DNA of 35,907 bases from a virus: positions 1 through 35,907 of IMG/VR virus record IMGVR_UViG_3300024520_000253; one strand, given 5' to 3'. How positions within the stretch are numbered: position 1 is the stretch's first letter; each line of letters begins with the position of its first letter. Both the position numbers and the translations under genes were made by a program. Positions 14,252-23,067 of the stretch are shown in pieces. Under the pieces are notes generated by a model, which was not told the DNA's origin, did not search any database, and saw only the letters and a program-made list of their open reading frames with translations.

Positions 14252-17200
14252 CTATACAATATTAAACGTGTCACCATTTGAGGGCGCTTCGGTTGTGGCC
14301 GTGTATGTCAACATTTTTGTGCCCCCATCATAATCAGTAATGTCGGAAGCCTGATCTTGCAAGACCCCGCTGGTCCAAATGATAATCCGGCCGATATAGT
14401 GATCATCTGTGATCTCGGTCAGGTTGGTGGTCATCTGGGTGATGCTCAACGTACCCGTAACCGCCGCCCCGGTAACAATAGTTTCCGCACTGGCCTCCAA
14501 CTTATCAGCGGCATCAGTTGAACCGCTTATTGCCACCGCATCACTAGACATCCGTCCGCTGACCAGGGCTGCAGGCAGCCGCGCCTGAATATCTTGGGTG
14601 TCGGTTTCTATAGCGTCTGCCGTAGTCTGTGAGCCCCGGGCATCCAGAATAAGATCAAGCCGCCCCCCATCTACCCAATCCCCCTGAAGTTCGTTTGTAT
14701 CGCCCAGTATCGCCGCGGCATCACCACCGCCCCCACTCTCAAGCAATAGGTCAAGGGAGCGCAAGCGCTCATTAATACTATCCGCTGCCGGTGATCCCGG
14801 TATAGCTGTGTCTAAGGCAGTGTCAACCTCAGCGTTAACCTGAGCTGCGCTTAGATCGTTCAATGCCCCGACCGTAGCCTCGAGGGCTGTCTTGTCCCCG
14901 AGGGCCTGTAGACTATCAGTTGCGTCATCATACGTCCCTCCTACATCAGAAGGAGTCGTCGCATCCGACCTCATTAATGCCTGGAAGAAGCCTAAAATAT
15001 TGTTAACGCCGCCTGTAGTGAATGCTCCGATTCGATCTAATATCGTGGTCTGGTTGGCTGATGTAGCCGCGGAAGCGTGCAAATTAGTGACATCTGTCAC
15101 CGTGGCTACTGTGTCAGCCGCCGGATCAAAATAGCTGGCGGCTACAAGAGTTCGGGCGTTAAATTCAGCCACGGTTGGAATATCAGCTATGTCGGTCGGA
15201 AGGTTGGCTGCGTCCAGCTCCGCTAACCGTGCTTCTGTGGCTACACTGGCTAAAGCCGCGCTATCGGTGCCACGCATGGTCTGTCTTATCTCCGTGTAGA
15301 AGATTCGCCCGGTAGCATCAGAAATCTCGTAATCGTTGGCAGCGACTGTGATCTTCTGACTATAGAAGGTTATCCGAATCGAGTCCGCTTCAGCATAGCC
15401 AGTTCCGCTATCAAATACCTCGTCATAATAGATGAGTCCAGCCGCTTCAGAACAGGCTGCTCCTGAAACAACACTCGCCCAGGATGTGCCACCAATCGCT
15501 TTGCGGTCAATGTCTATCGTGCCTGGCGTAATCTCAGCCGTCGAAGGAAGATCGTCCAATGCGTTGGTAAGCTGAAGCCCAAGTCTCCAGGTAGCCGTGT
15601 TGGCCAAATCAATATTTTCAGGGATAAGCGGAACTACATTTAGAATGTCCGTAATCCCACCTCCGCCCCCCGTGATCCAGGCTGAATCACCCCGGTCTCT
15701 TATCGCTTGTAAGCTATCGGTTGTCCGGTCAAAGCTGGCTGATCCATCATTGGCAATCTGGTCAAGATATGTTCCGGTAGGCATAGCCGGGATGCCTACC
15801 GATGTGCCTACTAAATGGTCAAGGTTAATATCGGTCAAAGCTGTATCAACCTCAGCGTTAACCTGAGCTGCGCTTAGATCGTTCAATGCCCCGACCGTAG
15901 CCTCGAGGGCTGTCTTGTCCCCGAGGGCCTGTAGACTATCAGTTGCGTCATCATACGTCCCTCCTACATCAGAAGGAGTCGTCGCATCCGACCTCATTAA
16001 TGCCTGGAAGAAGCCTAAAATATTGTTAACGCCGCCTGTAGTGAATGCTCCGATTCGATCTAATATCGTGGTCTGGTTGGCTGATGTAGCCGCGGAAGCG
16101 TGCAAATTAGTGACATCTGTCACCGTGGCTACTGTGTCAGCCGCTGGATCAAAGTAACTCGCGGCGACAAGAGTCCGGGCATTGAATTCAGCCACGGTTG
16201 GAATATCAGCTATGTCGGTCGGAAGGTTAGCCGCGTCAAGTTCCGCTAACCGCGCTTCAGTAGCTACGCTGGCCAAAGCCGCGCTATCGGTGCCTCGTTC
16301 TGTTTGTCTTATCTCTGTATAAAAGATTCGACCGGTAGCATCTGAGATTTCGTAATCATTAGCGGCGACTGTGATCTTCTGACTATAGAAGGTTATTCTA
16401 ATCGAGTCTGCTTCAGCATAGCCAGTTCCGCTATCGAACACCTCGTCATAATAGATAAGCCCGGCTGCTTCAGAACAGGCTGCTCCAGAGACGATGCTGG
16501 CCCAAGAGGTACCACCAATCGCTTTGCGGTCAATGTCTATCGTGCCTGGCGTGATCTCCGCTGTCGAAGGAAGATCATCAATCGCATTGGTAAGCTGAAG
16601 CCCAAGTCTCCAGGTAGCCGTGTTGGCCAAATCAATGCTCTCAGGGATAAGCGGCACCACATTTAGAATGTCGGTAATCCCACCCCCGCCACCCGTGATC
16701 CAAGCGGCATCTCCTCGATCTCGGATTGCCTGTAAGCTGTCGGTTGTCCGATCAAAGCTGGCTGACCCGTCATTCATCATTTGATCAATGTATGTCCCTG
16801 TCGGGATAGCAGGGATGCCAGTTGATATACCAACTAAATGGTCAAGGTTAACATCGGTCAAAGCTGTATCAACTTCAGCATTGACCTGAGCTGCGCTTAG
16901 ATCGTTGAGAGCCCCGACCGTAGCTTCGAGAGCTGTCTTGTCGCCAATAGCCTGCAAGCTGTCGGTGGCGTCGTCATATGAACCCCCCACGTCTGACGGC
17001 GTTGTCGCATCCGACCTCATTAATGCCTGGAAGAACCCTAAAATATTATTGACGCCGCCTGTAGTAAATGCTCCGATTCGATCTAATATCGTGGTCTGAT
17101 TCGCGCTTGTCGCAGCAGAAGCGTGTAAATTAGTGACATCCGTAACCGTGGCCACTGTGTCAGCCGCTGGATCAAAGTAGCTGGCGGCTACAAGGGTCCG

Positions 17201-17755
17201 GGCATTGAATTCGGCAACGGTTGGTATATCGGCTATGTCGGCCGACACACTAGCCCCTGCCGGACCTCCTAATCTGGCATAATTATCGCCCGTTTGAGCT
17301 GTATGTCCAGTTAATGTAGTTACAGTTCCCAAAGTCGAATTAGCCCGAACCAGGCCAGTGCCGTCATAGTCTAATTCAAGGTTATCGGCTGCAACAACAT
17401 CGTCTGAGATCTCTTTAATGTTGGCAACAATTGGAGTCAGATTGAATGACCCCATAAATCCTGTGGGATTCTGAGCATCAACGGTTAGAGTGCTAAATAC
17501 GCCATACGTGCTACCCGTAGCAAATCCGTTGCCTGTTGTGGCCGCAACCGAAATCTCGTAACACCCCAACGGATAATTAGCATGAGTAAGCAAGGTAGGA
17601 GTTGGGCTAAGTATAGGGGCGGCGCTTGCCGTATCCCCCGCCAATCGAACATCAGCCAGGGCCGCAGTCCCCGTTGCTCCAGACCCACTTGTATTATTGG
17701 AGCCGAACCAAAAATAAAGCGTATCGCCTATCGTGGCATGTTGATGTATGCTCAT
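14252..17755 (-). CDS. Long repetitive tail fibre / appendage protein
   Basis: The 1167-aa protein starts with a beta-rich domain (YFWFGSNNTSGSG, VRLAGDTASAAP) and a SFNLTPIVANIKEIS link at about residues 100-115. It then has about two and a third copies of a 341-aa unit, each with IADIPTVAEFN, helical LLD-type coils, an ITGGGGGITDIL hinge, and a beta segment with WRLGLQL and KITVAANDYEI. The C-terminal domain (IIWTSGVLQDQASD, LTYTATTEAPSNG) is separate. Such repeats fit an extended fibre whose length can vary by unit number. It lies in the appendage cluster and overlaps the LamG gene by 4 nt. Receptor binding or spacing is inferred. Confidence 0.78.
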   Translation of the reverse strand: MSIHQHATIGDTLYFWFGSNNTSGSGATGTAALADVRLAGDTASAAPILSPTPTLLTHANYPLGCYEISVAATTGNGFATGSTYGVFSTLTVDAQNPTGFMGSFNLTPIVANIKEISDDVVAADNLELDYDGTGLVRANSTLGTVTTLTGHTAQTGDNYARLGGPAGASVSADIADIPTVAEFNARTLVAASYFDPAADTVATVTDVTNLHASAATSANQTTILDRIGAFTTGGVNNILGFFQALMRSDATTPSDVGGSYDDATDSLQAIGDKTALEATVGALNDLSAAQVNAEVDTALTDVNLDHLVGISTGIPAIPTGTYIDQMMNDGSASFDRTTDSLQAIRDRGDAAWITGGGGGITDILNVVPLIPESIDLANTATWRLGLQLTNAIDDLPSTAEITPGTIDIDRKAIGGTSWASIVSGAACSEAAGLIYYDEVFDSGTGYAEADSIRITFYSQKITVAANDYEISDATGRIFYTEIRQTERGTDSAALASVATEARLAELDAANLPTDIADIPTVAEFNARTLVAASYFDPAADTVATVTDVTNLHASAATSANQTTILDRIGAFTTGGVNNILGFFQALMRSDATTPSDVGGTYDDATDSLQALGDKTALEATVGALNDLSAAQVNAEVDTALTDINLDHLVGTSVGIPAMPTGTYLDQIANDGSASFDRTTDSLQAIRDRGDSAWITGGGGGITDILNVVPLIPENIDLANTATWRLGLQLTNALDDLPSTAEITPGTIDIDRKAIGGTSWASVVSGAACSEAAGLIYYDEVFDSGTGYAEADSIRITFYSQKITVAANDYEISDATGRIFYTEIRQTMRGTDSAALASVATEARLAELDAANLPTDIADIPTVAEFNARTLVAASYFDPAADTVATVTDVTNLHASAATSANQTTILDRIGAFTTGGVNNILGFFQALMRSDATTPSDVGGTYDDATDSLQALGDKTALEATVGALNDLSAAQVNAEVDTALDTAIPGSPAADSINERLRSLDLLLESGGGGDAAAILGDTNELQGDWVDGGRLDLILDARGSQTTADAIETDTQDIQARLPAALVSGRMSSDAVAISGSTDAADKLEASAETIVTGAAVTGTLSITQMTTNLTEITDDHYIGRIIIWTSGVLQDQASDITDYDGGTKMLTYTATTEAPSNGDTFNIV
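14820..17230. repeat. Tandem 1023-bp repeat within the fibre gene
   Basis: The same sequence recurs at 1023-bp spacing (TATCAGCTAT at 15181 and 16204, TATCGGCTAT at 17227), which is 341 codons, so the frame is kept. Copies cover about 16208-17230, 15185-16207 and a truncated third at 14820-15184. The stretches 14823-15121 and 15846-16144 are identical over 299 bp, while the corresponding part of the first copy has many silent changes. This points to recent duplication or gene conversion. Confidence 0.9.
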
Positions 17756-18483
17756 AAGATTAAGGCTCCGTTAAACAAATCTGCCCCTAAATTGACATTT
17801 TGCATTTGGTTCATGATAGCCGCAGCAGGAGGAGCCCCTGCCACTATATATGGAGGTGATATAAAAGATGCTCCCAAGCCAACAGATGGAGGCCCTTCAT
17901 CTGTCACCGTTCCGGTTTCTGCAAAATTATTCTTTTGTCCACTATAATCCGACAACCGATCTCCCAAATAAATCGGCCAAAATCCTACTAAATTCGCGGA
18001 TCTTTGAGGAAGAATTGTGTCCTTTTCAGCCAGTAATTCAGCAGCCGTCAAGGTTGCATCCCAAGCCTTGGGATAAGCGATTACGCCATTTAGAGGTTCA
18101 CTTGATCCATCATTCCCTAACCTGATTTTGGTCCAAGTTCGGGAAGTTCCTGCATGTGTAATGTCCAGCACACCATTAATGTATGCTCTATGCGTCGATC
18201 CTGTTGGATCAGAAGTCAGAGCTAGATGGTACCATGTGCCAACCGTCAGGTTTGTTCCCGAAGCACCGCTGGCAGTCCAAATTAGAAGAGTTGTTCCATC
18301 TGAATCCGTTTGAAGAACCAACAAATCACCACCAGAAACATATCGGGTCTCGACAAAAGAAGACCATGTATCTCTATCCCCAGAGATTTTCGCCCAAAAG
18401 CAGATAGTCCCTGTATCTGCGGCAGAAAACGAGATGTTAACGGCTAAATCATCCCCCCCACTCCCATCGAATCGAACTGCCAT
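17752..18483 (-). CDS. LamG / concanavalin-like carbohydrate-binding virion protein
   Basis: The 243-aa product carries a LamG-like jelly-roll at about residues 1-170: GTICFWAKISGD, LTVGTWYHLALTSD, HRAYINGVLDI, IRLGNDGSS and AWDATLTAAELLAEK follow the family's strand order. The C-terminal 70 residues are linker-like with PPYIVAGAPPAAA, common in virion proteins of this phage type. LamG domains bind glycans, suiting a receptor-binding appendage. It is coupled by overlap to the fibre gene and to a short upstream LamG remnant. Confidence 0.85.
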   Translation of the reverse strand: MAVRFDGSGGDDLAVNISFSAADTGTICFWAKISGDRDTWSSFVETRYVSGGDLLVLQTDSDGTTLLIWTASGASGTNLTVGTWYHLALTSDPTGSTHRAYINGVLDITHAGTSRTWTKIRLGNDGSSEPLNGVIAYPKAWDATLTAAELLAEKDTILPQRSANLVGFWPIYLGDRLSDYSGQKNNFAETGTVTDEGPPSVGLGASFISPPYIVAGAPPAAAIMNQMQNVNLGADLFNGALIL

Positions 18484-18671
18484 TAGCCCTCTTTTTCAGG
18501 AGATTCCGAGATAGGATAAACCTTAACTAAATTAGAGCGATATGTTGGTAGTTCCTGCATCTCGGCCTTGATTTCATCAACGGTTAAAGTAACATCCCAA
18601 GTTTTCATGCGAAGGCTTCTTGTGTCTGGAAATTCGTTGATATTTTGCTCATTAATAAATATATCATCCAT
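18483..18671 (-). pseudogene. Short LamG C-terminal fragment (probable remnant)
   Basis: The 62-aa frame contains MKTWDVTLTVDEIKAEMQEL then YRSNLVKVYPI. This aligns with the complete LamG protein next door (AWDATLTAAELLAEKD, then RSANLVGFWPI). Everything N-terminal of the jelly-roll's last strands is missing. It overlaps the complete gene's start by one base. It looks like what is left of a duplicated LamG gene. Expression as a mini-protein is possible but not needed to explain it. Confidence 0.6.
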
Positions 18672-18677
18672 TATTGT

Positions 18678-19166
18678 TTAAGCCTCATCTATCAAATGCA
18701 ATGCCCAGTAACTGGCTTGAGCCAATGTCCACGACGCAGTTTCAAACCCCAATTGAATTACAATGAATTGGTCTACCGTTGGAGCAGTAGCCGCGTCAAG
18801 CGTAATTTCAGTTCTGATAAGGTCGCCCGAATCGCCGGCCCCCCAGGATAAAGTCTGAACCCCTTCTGCGCTTAAGCTCAGGGTATCAAAAACGGGTTGG
18901 GCTGCCGCAGCCCAAGATAAATCCAATCTGGCATTTCCGGTTGTAGCATCCGCAGATCGGGTGAGAACTGCCTTCATGCTATCAGTTAAGCCTGCTAATA
19001 GCTGAAAGATATACCAAACATCTTCGTCTGCGCCCAAAGATGCGACGATATTGAAATCAGGCATCCATCGACGAGCATTTGATCCCCCAGTATAAGGACC
19101 CACATAGACATTCCCGCCTACATCCATCATAGGGGACCCTATTCGTGTAAATGGAGATACAGCCAT
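18678..19166 (-). CDS. Virion appendage protein (unrecognised)
   Basis: The 162-aa protein is strand-rich, acidic and Ala/Ser-rich (ARLDLSWAAAAQPVFDTLSL, WGAGDSGDLIRTEITLDAA), with N-terminal SPFTRIGSPMMDVGG. Its C-terminus has aromatic clusters (FETASWTLAQASYWALH). No catalytic site or membrane segment is visible. It is embedded between the 99-aa helical gene and the LamG genes, so a structural role in the tail-fibre set is inferred. Confidence 0.6.
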   Translation of the reverse strand: MAVSPFTRIGSPMMDVGGNVYVGPYTGGSNARRWMPDFNIVASLGADEDVWYIFQLLAGLTDSMKAVLTRSADATTGNARLDLSWAAAAQPVFDTLSLSAEGVQTLSWGAGDSGDLIRTEITLDAATAPTVDQFIVIQLGFETASWTLAQASYWALHLIDEA

Positions 19167-19183
19167 AGGTTACTACCTCCTTA

Positions 19184-19483
19184 TCAGGATGATCCTTTAA
19201 TATCAAGCCGGGCTTTATTCATGGTCGATTTGTAATCTCCCTGAGTTACAGCAGAATTCCCCTGAAAATTATCAAGTTGTTGTAGGAGGGTAATAACGGC
19301 TAAGACTTCCACAGCCGTCATTCCAGTGGATGTAATATCGGCATCTATAATCGGGTCTGCCCCCCCACTTGGGAACCCTTTATCGTTGTAAAATTTATCC
19401 ATCGGCGCAGCTATTTCAGATATCTGTGCCAGGGCAGTCATTTTTTCTTGGAGATAGTGTACAAAATCGTTTTTCTCGCTCAT
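19184..19483 (-). CDS. Small helical phage protein in appendage cluster
   Basis: The 99-aa product has a helical N-terminus (FVHYLQEKMTALAQISEIA), a Gly-rich link with DPIIDADITSTGMTAVE, and a C-terminal helix (VLAVITLLQQLDNF). No transmembrane segment is convincing. Its size and place between the 422-aa virion gene and the 162-aa gene suggest a small structural or assembly part. No family is recognised. Confidence 0.6.
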   Translation of the reverse strand: MSEKNDFVHYLQEKMTALAQISEIAAPMDKFYNDKGFPSGGADPIIDADITSTGMTAVEVLAVITLLQQLDNFQGNSAVTQGDYKSTMNKARLDIKGSS

Positions 19484-19496
19484 GGTTTTTATTCCT

Positions 19497-20765
19497 TTAT
19501 CTAACTTCGTTCTCGTTTAGAGAGGCCAAAACTGAGGCCGTACCCGAAAGGGGCGTGCAAACAATAGAGAGGGGAATAGGATTAGCCCCATCAATATCTA
19601 GGGTTAAAGGAAGCCTCGATAATATTGGGCTGGTAATATCTCCTCGAGCATTATTGCCACTCCCATTAACAGGCACATAAAAGGCTTGCAAGGTATAGCC
19701 TCCGCTAATGACCGTAGCAGCTACGTTATATTCAGTAACACTTTCATCCGCAACACTAACAAATGCCCCCGTGCCGAATAAAAGCCCATTATAGACAATC
19801 TCAACAAAAACCGATTGGCTGGTTGTGAAAATGTTCACACCAAGGGGTGTGATTTGCCCCCTGTTTTCGATACTATTAAAAGTTGCCTTGGGTCTGATTG
19901 ATAATACCGGCACCCGAGCCCCGACTGAGGCAGCAACGTCCCCCCGACTGGCCGAAAATGGAACCCCTCTATCTTTCTCGAATCCTCCCTCAGAAAAAAC
20001 AGAAGAGCAAATAGCGCTTAACGTAGCCGCGCTCCCAGCCCCTGTGTTTTCAATCTCGTACCGCAAAGGAAGGGTGCCAGTTCTCATATATGGGGCAGCA
20101 GCCCCTATGTTCGCATTATTGATGTAGTGAGCATAAACTGTTTTCCCATCAATGTTAAATCCAAATCTGACACGACCAACCCCCAGCCATTCTATATCGG
20201 CATCTAAAATTTGTCTACGGGTTACATCAATTGTGATCCCGCTGGAGCCTGTTCCATCAAAAGGGTCTTGATTCCAATCAGATTGGGCGATCCGTGTATC
20301 AACTATCGCCCCAGAAGTCGAAGAACGAAGGACGAGAAATAGACCGGCGAATGTTTGTTCTAAAAATATGCCATCACTATCATCGAAATACCCTACTCTG
20401 CGGCGAATTCCGCCCGCTACTGTCCCCAAAACAAAGGTCATCAGGAATCTTTGGCTTTTCCCCTTCTGGTAGGGGAAATAGGAATAAGTTTGACCCTTCA
20501 CCAATCCAGTGCTGCCCCCGACTGAAAGTGTGGCCATTCGCGCATCACTATCGTGGGCAGCGCTGCCACTTCCAGTTGTTTTCATCTGCCAGAGTAAAGG
20601 CATTAAATCATACTCAAAAGAAGTGTCAAACAGACTCTCTGGATTTGCAACTCGCTGTCGCCCAAAGGCATCTAATGAAGCTGTATCCCCAAAACCAGTC
20701 ACCAATACGGTGCTTGTATTTGAAAATATCTCTCTTGAGTGCTGTTCAGGTGTTCGTTTAGGCAT
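19497..20765 (-). CDS. Large virion structural protein
   Basis: The 422-aa protein is preceded by TAGGAG. It has an N-terminal segment with AFGRQRVANPESLFD and later KGQTYSYFPYQKGKSQ, RRVGYFDDSDGIF, WNQDPFDGTGSSG and DIEWLGVGRVRFGF. I have the impression that the FGR-x-RV-x-NP and GYFD blocks recur in uncharacterised virion proteins of tailed phages, but I cannot name a family. The composition is beta-rich and soluble. It directly follows the glycosyltransferase pair on the minus strand and heads the appendage cluster. A tail, baseplate or capsid-associated role is inferred. Confidence 0.72.
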   Translation of the reverse strand: MPKRTPEQHSREIFSNTSTVLVTGFGDTASLDAFGRQRVANPESLFDTSFEYDLMPLLWQMKTTGSGSAAHDSDARMATLSVGGSTGLVKGQTYSYFPYQKGKSQRFLMTFVLGTVAGGIRRRVGYFDDSDGIFLEQTFAGLFLVLRSSTSGAIVDTRIAQSDWNQDPFDGTGSSGITIDVTRRQILDADIEWLGVGRVRFGFNIDGKTVYAHYINNANIGAAAPYMRTGTLPLRYEIENTGAGSAATLSAICSSVFSEGGFEKDRGVPFSASRGDVAASVGARVPVLSIRPKATFNSIENRGQITPLGVNIFTTSQSVFVEIVYNGLLFGTGAFVSVADESVTEYNVAATVISGGYTLQAFYVPVNGSGNNARGDITSPILSRLPLTLDIDGANPIPLSIVCTPLSGTASVLASLNENEVR

Positions 20766-20774
20766 AGTTAACTC

Positions 20775-21692
20775 CTACCAAAAAAGCCACTCATCCCAAA
20801 ATAGCAGATGGCCGCAACGAGCCATAAATATAGATTGATTCCGGCCAATCGGGTACCCGTCTCCGTCTCGCTTGAGGACCGAAGCCCCCACATGATGATA
20901 GCCAACCGCCATAGGCTCGTAAACTACTTTGTACCCGTTACCCCGCACGGCAAAGCAAAACTCGATATCCTCGTAAGTTCCCAGCCCATAAATTTCGTTA
21001 AACGCTCCGCCGGACGGGTCCCCTGATTGCTGGTAAGATCGGCTCACCTTCTCCCACACTTTTCGCCGTGTCATCAGGCAAGCCCCGGTGACCGCTTGCA
21101 TTGCCCTGGGTTGATCGAGTCGCGGGTTGTCAGGCTTCCACCCTAATTGAATATGAAATGGGCGACCCTGAGCATTGATAGCCAGCCCCGCATGTTGCAC
21201 GGTCCCTCTCGCTTCTGGTGGGATAGTGCCCGCATCTGGGAAGAGCAACTTGGGGGCAACCACCCCGGTCTTGGCGTCAGGAGATGGTGTAATAGGCCCC
21301 TTTGGCCCTTGATCTCCCCAAAGGGTATTTAACATGGTTCTTATCGCGCCCGGCTGCAAAGTCACATCCGAGTTTAGAACAAGAATCGAGGGGGAGACAC
21401 CCAGGGATACTCCCCGATTCGCCGTTGCTGGGAAGCCCTTATTGATCCTATTGTAAAGAATTCGAGTGTTACTGTTCATGCTGTTGTAAAGCAGCTTCAT
21501 TTCCGATTGATCCGGGCTGAGATCATCTACCAAAAATAATTGATAATCCACATCTAATCCGGCAATCTCGATTGACTGCAGGCATTCTCTCAGTAGATCA
21601 GGCCGACCATGAACCGGGATCACAATATCTAATTCGTGTTGCTCAGGCCGGTTCGAGTTCGAGCGCGAAGGGCGTCGTCTCCGTTTGCTCAT
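20775..21692 (-). CDS. Glycosyltransferase family 2 (GT-A)
   Basis: The 305-aa enzyme has the GT-A layout: LDIVIPVHGRPDLLRECLQS at about residue 22, LNSDVTLQPGAI (the DxD-like NSD at about 107), and GTYEDIEFCFAVRGNGYK at about 240, with YHHVGAS after it. GT2 enzymes transfer a nucleotide-activated sugar. The basic N-terminus (KRRRRPSR) is not part of the fold. It overlaps the upstream GT-B gene by 50 nt. Sitting directly above virion genes, it may modify a virion protein or a host surface glycan; the acceptor is unknown. Confidence 0.88.
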   Translation of the reverse strand: MSKRRRRPSRSNSNRPEQHELDIVIPVHGRPDLLRECLQSIEIAGLDVDYQLFLVDDLSPDQSEMKLLYNSMNSNTRILYNRINKGFPATANRGVSLGVSPSILVLNSDVTLQPGAIRTMLNTLWGDQGPKGPITPSPDAKTGVVAPKLLFPDAGTIPPEARGTVQHAGLAINAQGRPFHIQLGWKPDNPRLDQPRAMQAVTGACLMTRRKVWEKVSRSYQQSGDPSGGAFNEIYGLGTYEDIEFCFAVRGNGYKVVYEPMAVGYHHVGASVLKRDGDGYPIGRNQSIFMARCGHLLFWDEWLFW

Positions 21693-22878
21693 TTGTTATT
21701 TTAGTCCCTCTTTCTATGGTCACCCTATCAATAGTTTCGGCCAATATTTTGGCCGCATTATCCCAAGTCCTACTGTTCACATAGGCTTGGGCCGAATCGA
21801 GCCTGATCTCTTTTTGGACAGGGGGAGCATCTGCAATGCCGCCTAATATCTGAGCCCCTGCCTCCACAGAAATAAAATACCGTCGCCCATTCCCAAAAGG
21901 ATCGATGTACTCATATTCAACCGGTATCAGCCAGCCTCTCCTATCCGACAGGTGCTCATTAATAGCGCAGCAGTCAGTCCCCGCCGTTGGAATACGGCAG
22001 GCCATAGCTTCCAGGACAGGAATTGCTAAACCTTCAGCCTTAGAGGCAAGCAAAAAGCAATCAGCCGCTGCATAAAGAGCCCATAATTTATCGTCGGGCA
22101 TACCACGATTAAATAATGACACCCGATCCATTATTCCCAGTCTCATGCACAAATCTTGCAACTCCCAGCCGACCGGGCTATTTAAGCGACTGACCAGGTA
22201 CCATGCTACCTTGCGCTTCTCGGTTTTTTTTGCAACAAACCCATTAGGGAGATACCCCTCAATATCAATTGACAATGTTGATACGATTTCAGCCGCTTTA
22301 GAAAGGTTTTTGCGTTCCTGATTATCAGCCACCGTCAAAATAACAAACGTATTCTCATCTATTCCCAGTCCCTGGCGTATCATTGCTTTTTCGTCAGCGT
22401 GTGCTGGCCGCCAAATATCATCAGCCCCCAACGGAATAAATTCAGATGAGATGCCGGCTCTTTGTAATTCGTCTTTCCCAAATTGGCTCATAACTAACCG
22501 AGCATCCATCCGCAAAAGTTCAATGGCCCACGGTTGACAGAGAGGGTCCGATTCGAGGGGGAAAAGACCAATGTAGGGGATAGGGCCAGGCAATTCAAGT
22601 GCTTCGAGCAACCCGCGCTGCAAGGGGATATCCAGACCGACAAGGATCGCCTCTATGGGGGTATTGTAATTTTGCAATTGTTTGATCATTCCCGGCACAT
22701 TTGATAATGGTTCGGTTGGAATAATTGCAAAAGGATAATTATGCTCTTGCCCTTTATACCCCAAACCCATAGCTAAAATGTGCATATCGTAATCGATAGA
22801 TAGGCGAGTGCAAATCTGGGTCATGAGACGCTGATAACCTGAACCGTCAACTGAGAAATCAGAGACAACGACAATCAT
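21643..22878 (-). CDS. Glycosyltransferase family 4-like (GT-B)
   Basis: The start at 22878 is preferred over 22926 because AAAGGAATA lies just upstream and the fold begins MIVVVSDFSVDGSGYQRL. The 411-aa enzyme has a two-domain GT-B layout: a Gly-rich N-terminal loop, FVILTVADNQERKN in the linker to the C-terminal domain, and KAEGLAIPVLEAMACRIPT carrying the E-x7-E motif of GT4 enzymes. It is the first gene of the minus run, behind the TTGACG-N17-TAAAAT promoter. It likely works with the downstream GT2. Confidence 0.88.
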   Translation of the reverse strand: MIVVVSDFSVDGSGYQRLMTQICTRLSIDYDMHILAMGLGYKGQEHNYPFAIIPTEPLSNVPGMIKQLQNYNTPIEAILVGLDIPLQRGLLEALELPGPIPYIGLFPLESDPLCQPWAIELLRMDARLVMSQFGKDELQRAGISSEFIPLGADDIWRPAHADEKAMIRQGLGIDENTFVILTVADNQERKNLSKAAEIVSTLSIDIEGYLPNGFVAKKTEKRKVAWYLVSRLNSPVGWELQDLCMRLGIMDRVSLFNRGMPDDKLWALYAAADCFLLASKAEGLAIPVLEAMACRIPTAGTDCCAINEHLSDRRGWLIPVEYEYIDPFGNGRRYFISVEAGAQILGGIADAPPVQKEIRLDSAQAYVNSRTWDNAAKILAETIDRVTIERGTKITNEQTETTPFALELEPA

Positions 22879-22913
22879 TGATATTCCTTTATCCGCAGCT
22901 TTGAATTGATGGT

Positions 22914-22942
22914 ATTTTATCAGCAAGAATAGGAATCGTCAA
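22914..22942 (-). promoter_or_regulatory. Promoter of the minus run from 22878
   Basis: On the minus strand TTGACG (22942-22937) and TAAAAT (22919-22914) are 17 bp apart. Transcription would start near 22907, about 30 nt before the GT-B start. It diverges from the plus promoter at 22993, making this a compact control region. Confidence 0.75.
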
Positions 22943-22992
22943 TGTAGGAACGGACATGAGAAAACTCGGTCTCAAATCTGTCACTTTTGGGG

Positions 22993-23021
22993 TTGACATT
23001 AAGTACAGAGTGTGGTAACAT
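22993..23021 (+). promoter_or_regulatory. Promoter of the zinc-ribbon operon, same core as elements A and B
   Basis: TTGACA (22993-22998) and TAACAT (23016-23021) are 17 bp apart. The flanks match elements A and B (GGGGTTGACAT, GTGTGGTAACATG). Upstream at 22958-22973 a weaker inverted site, GAGA...TCTC, replaces their palindrome. It drives the plus genes from 23068. Confidence 0.78.
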
Positions 23022-23067
23022 GTCCTTAGATTTGAGAAGCGCTCACTAACGAAAGGGAAGCAAAGCA

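Noticed and set aside
20775-22926. Long plus-strand frames opposite the minus genes
   Set aside because: They lack ribosome sites and protein-like patterns; the minus frames carry glycosyltransferase motifs.
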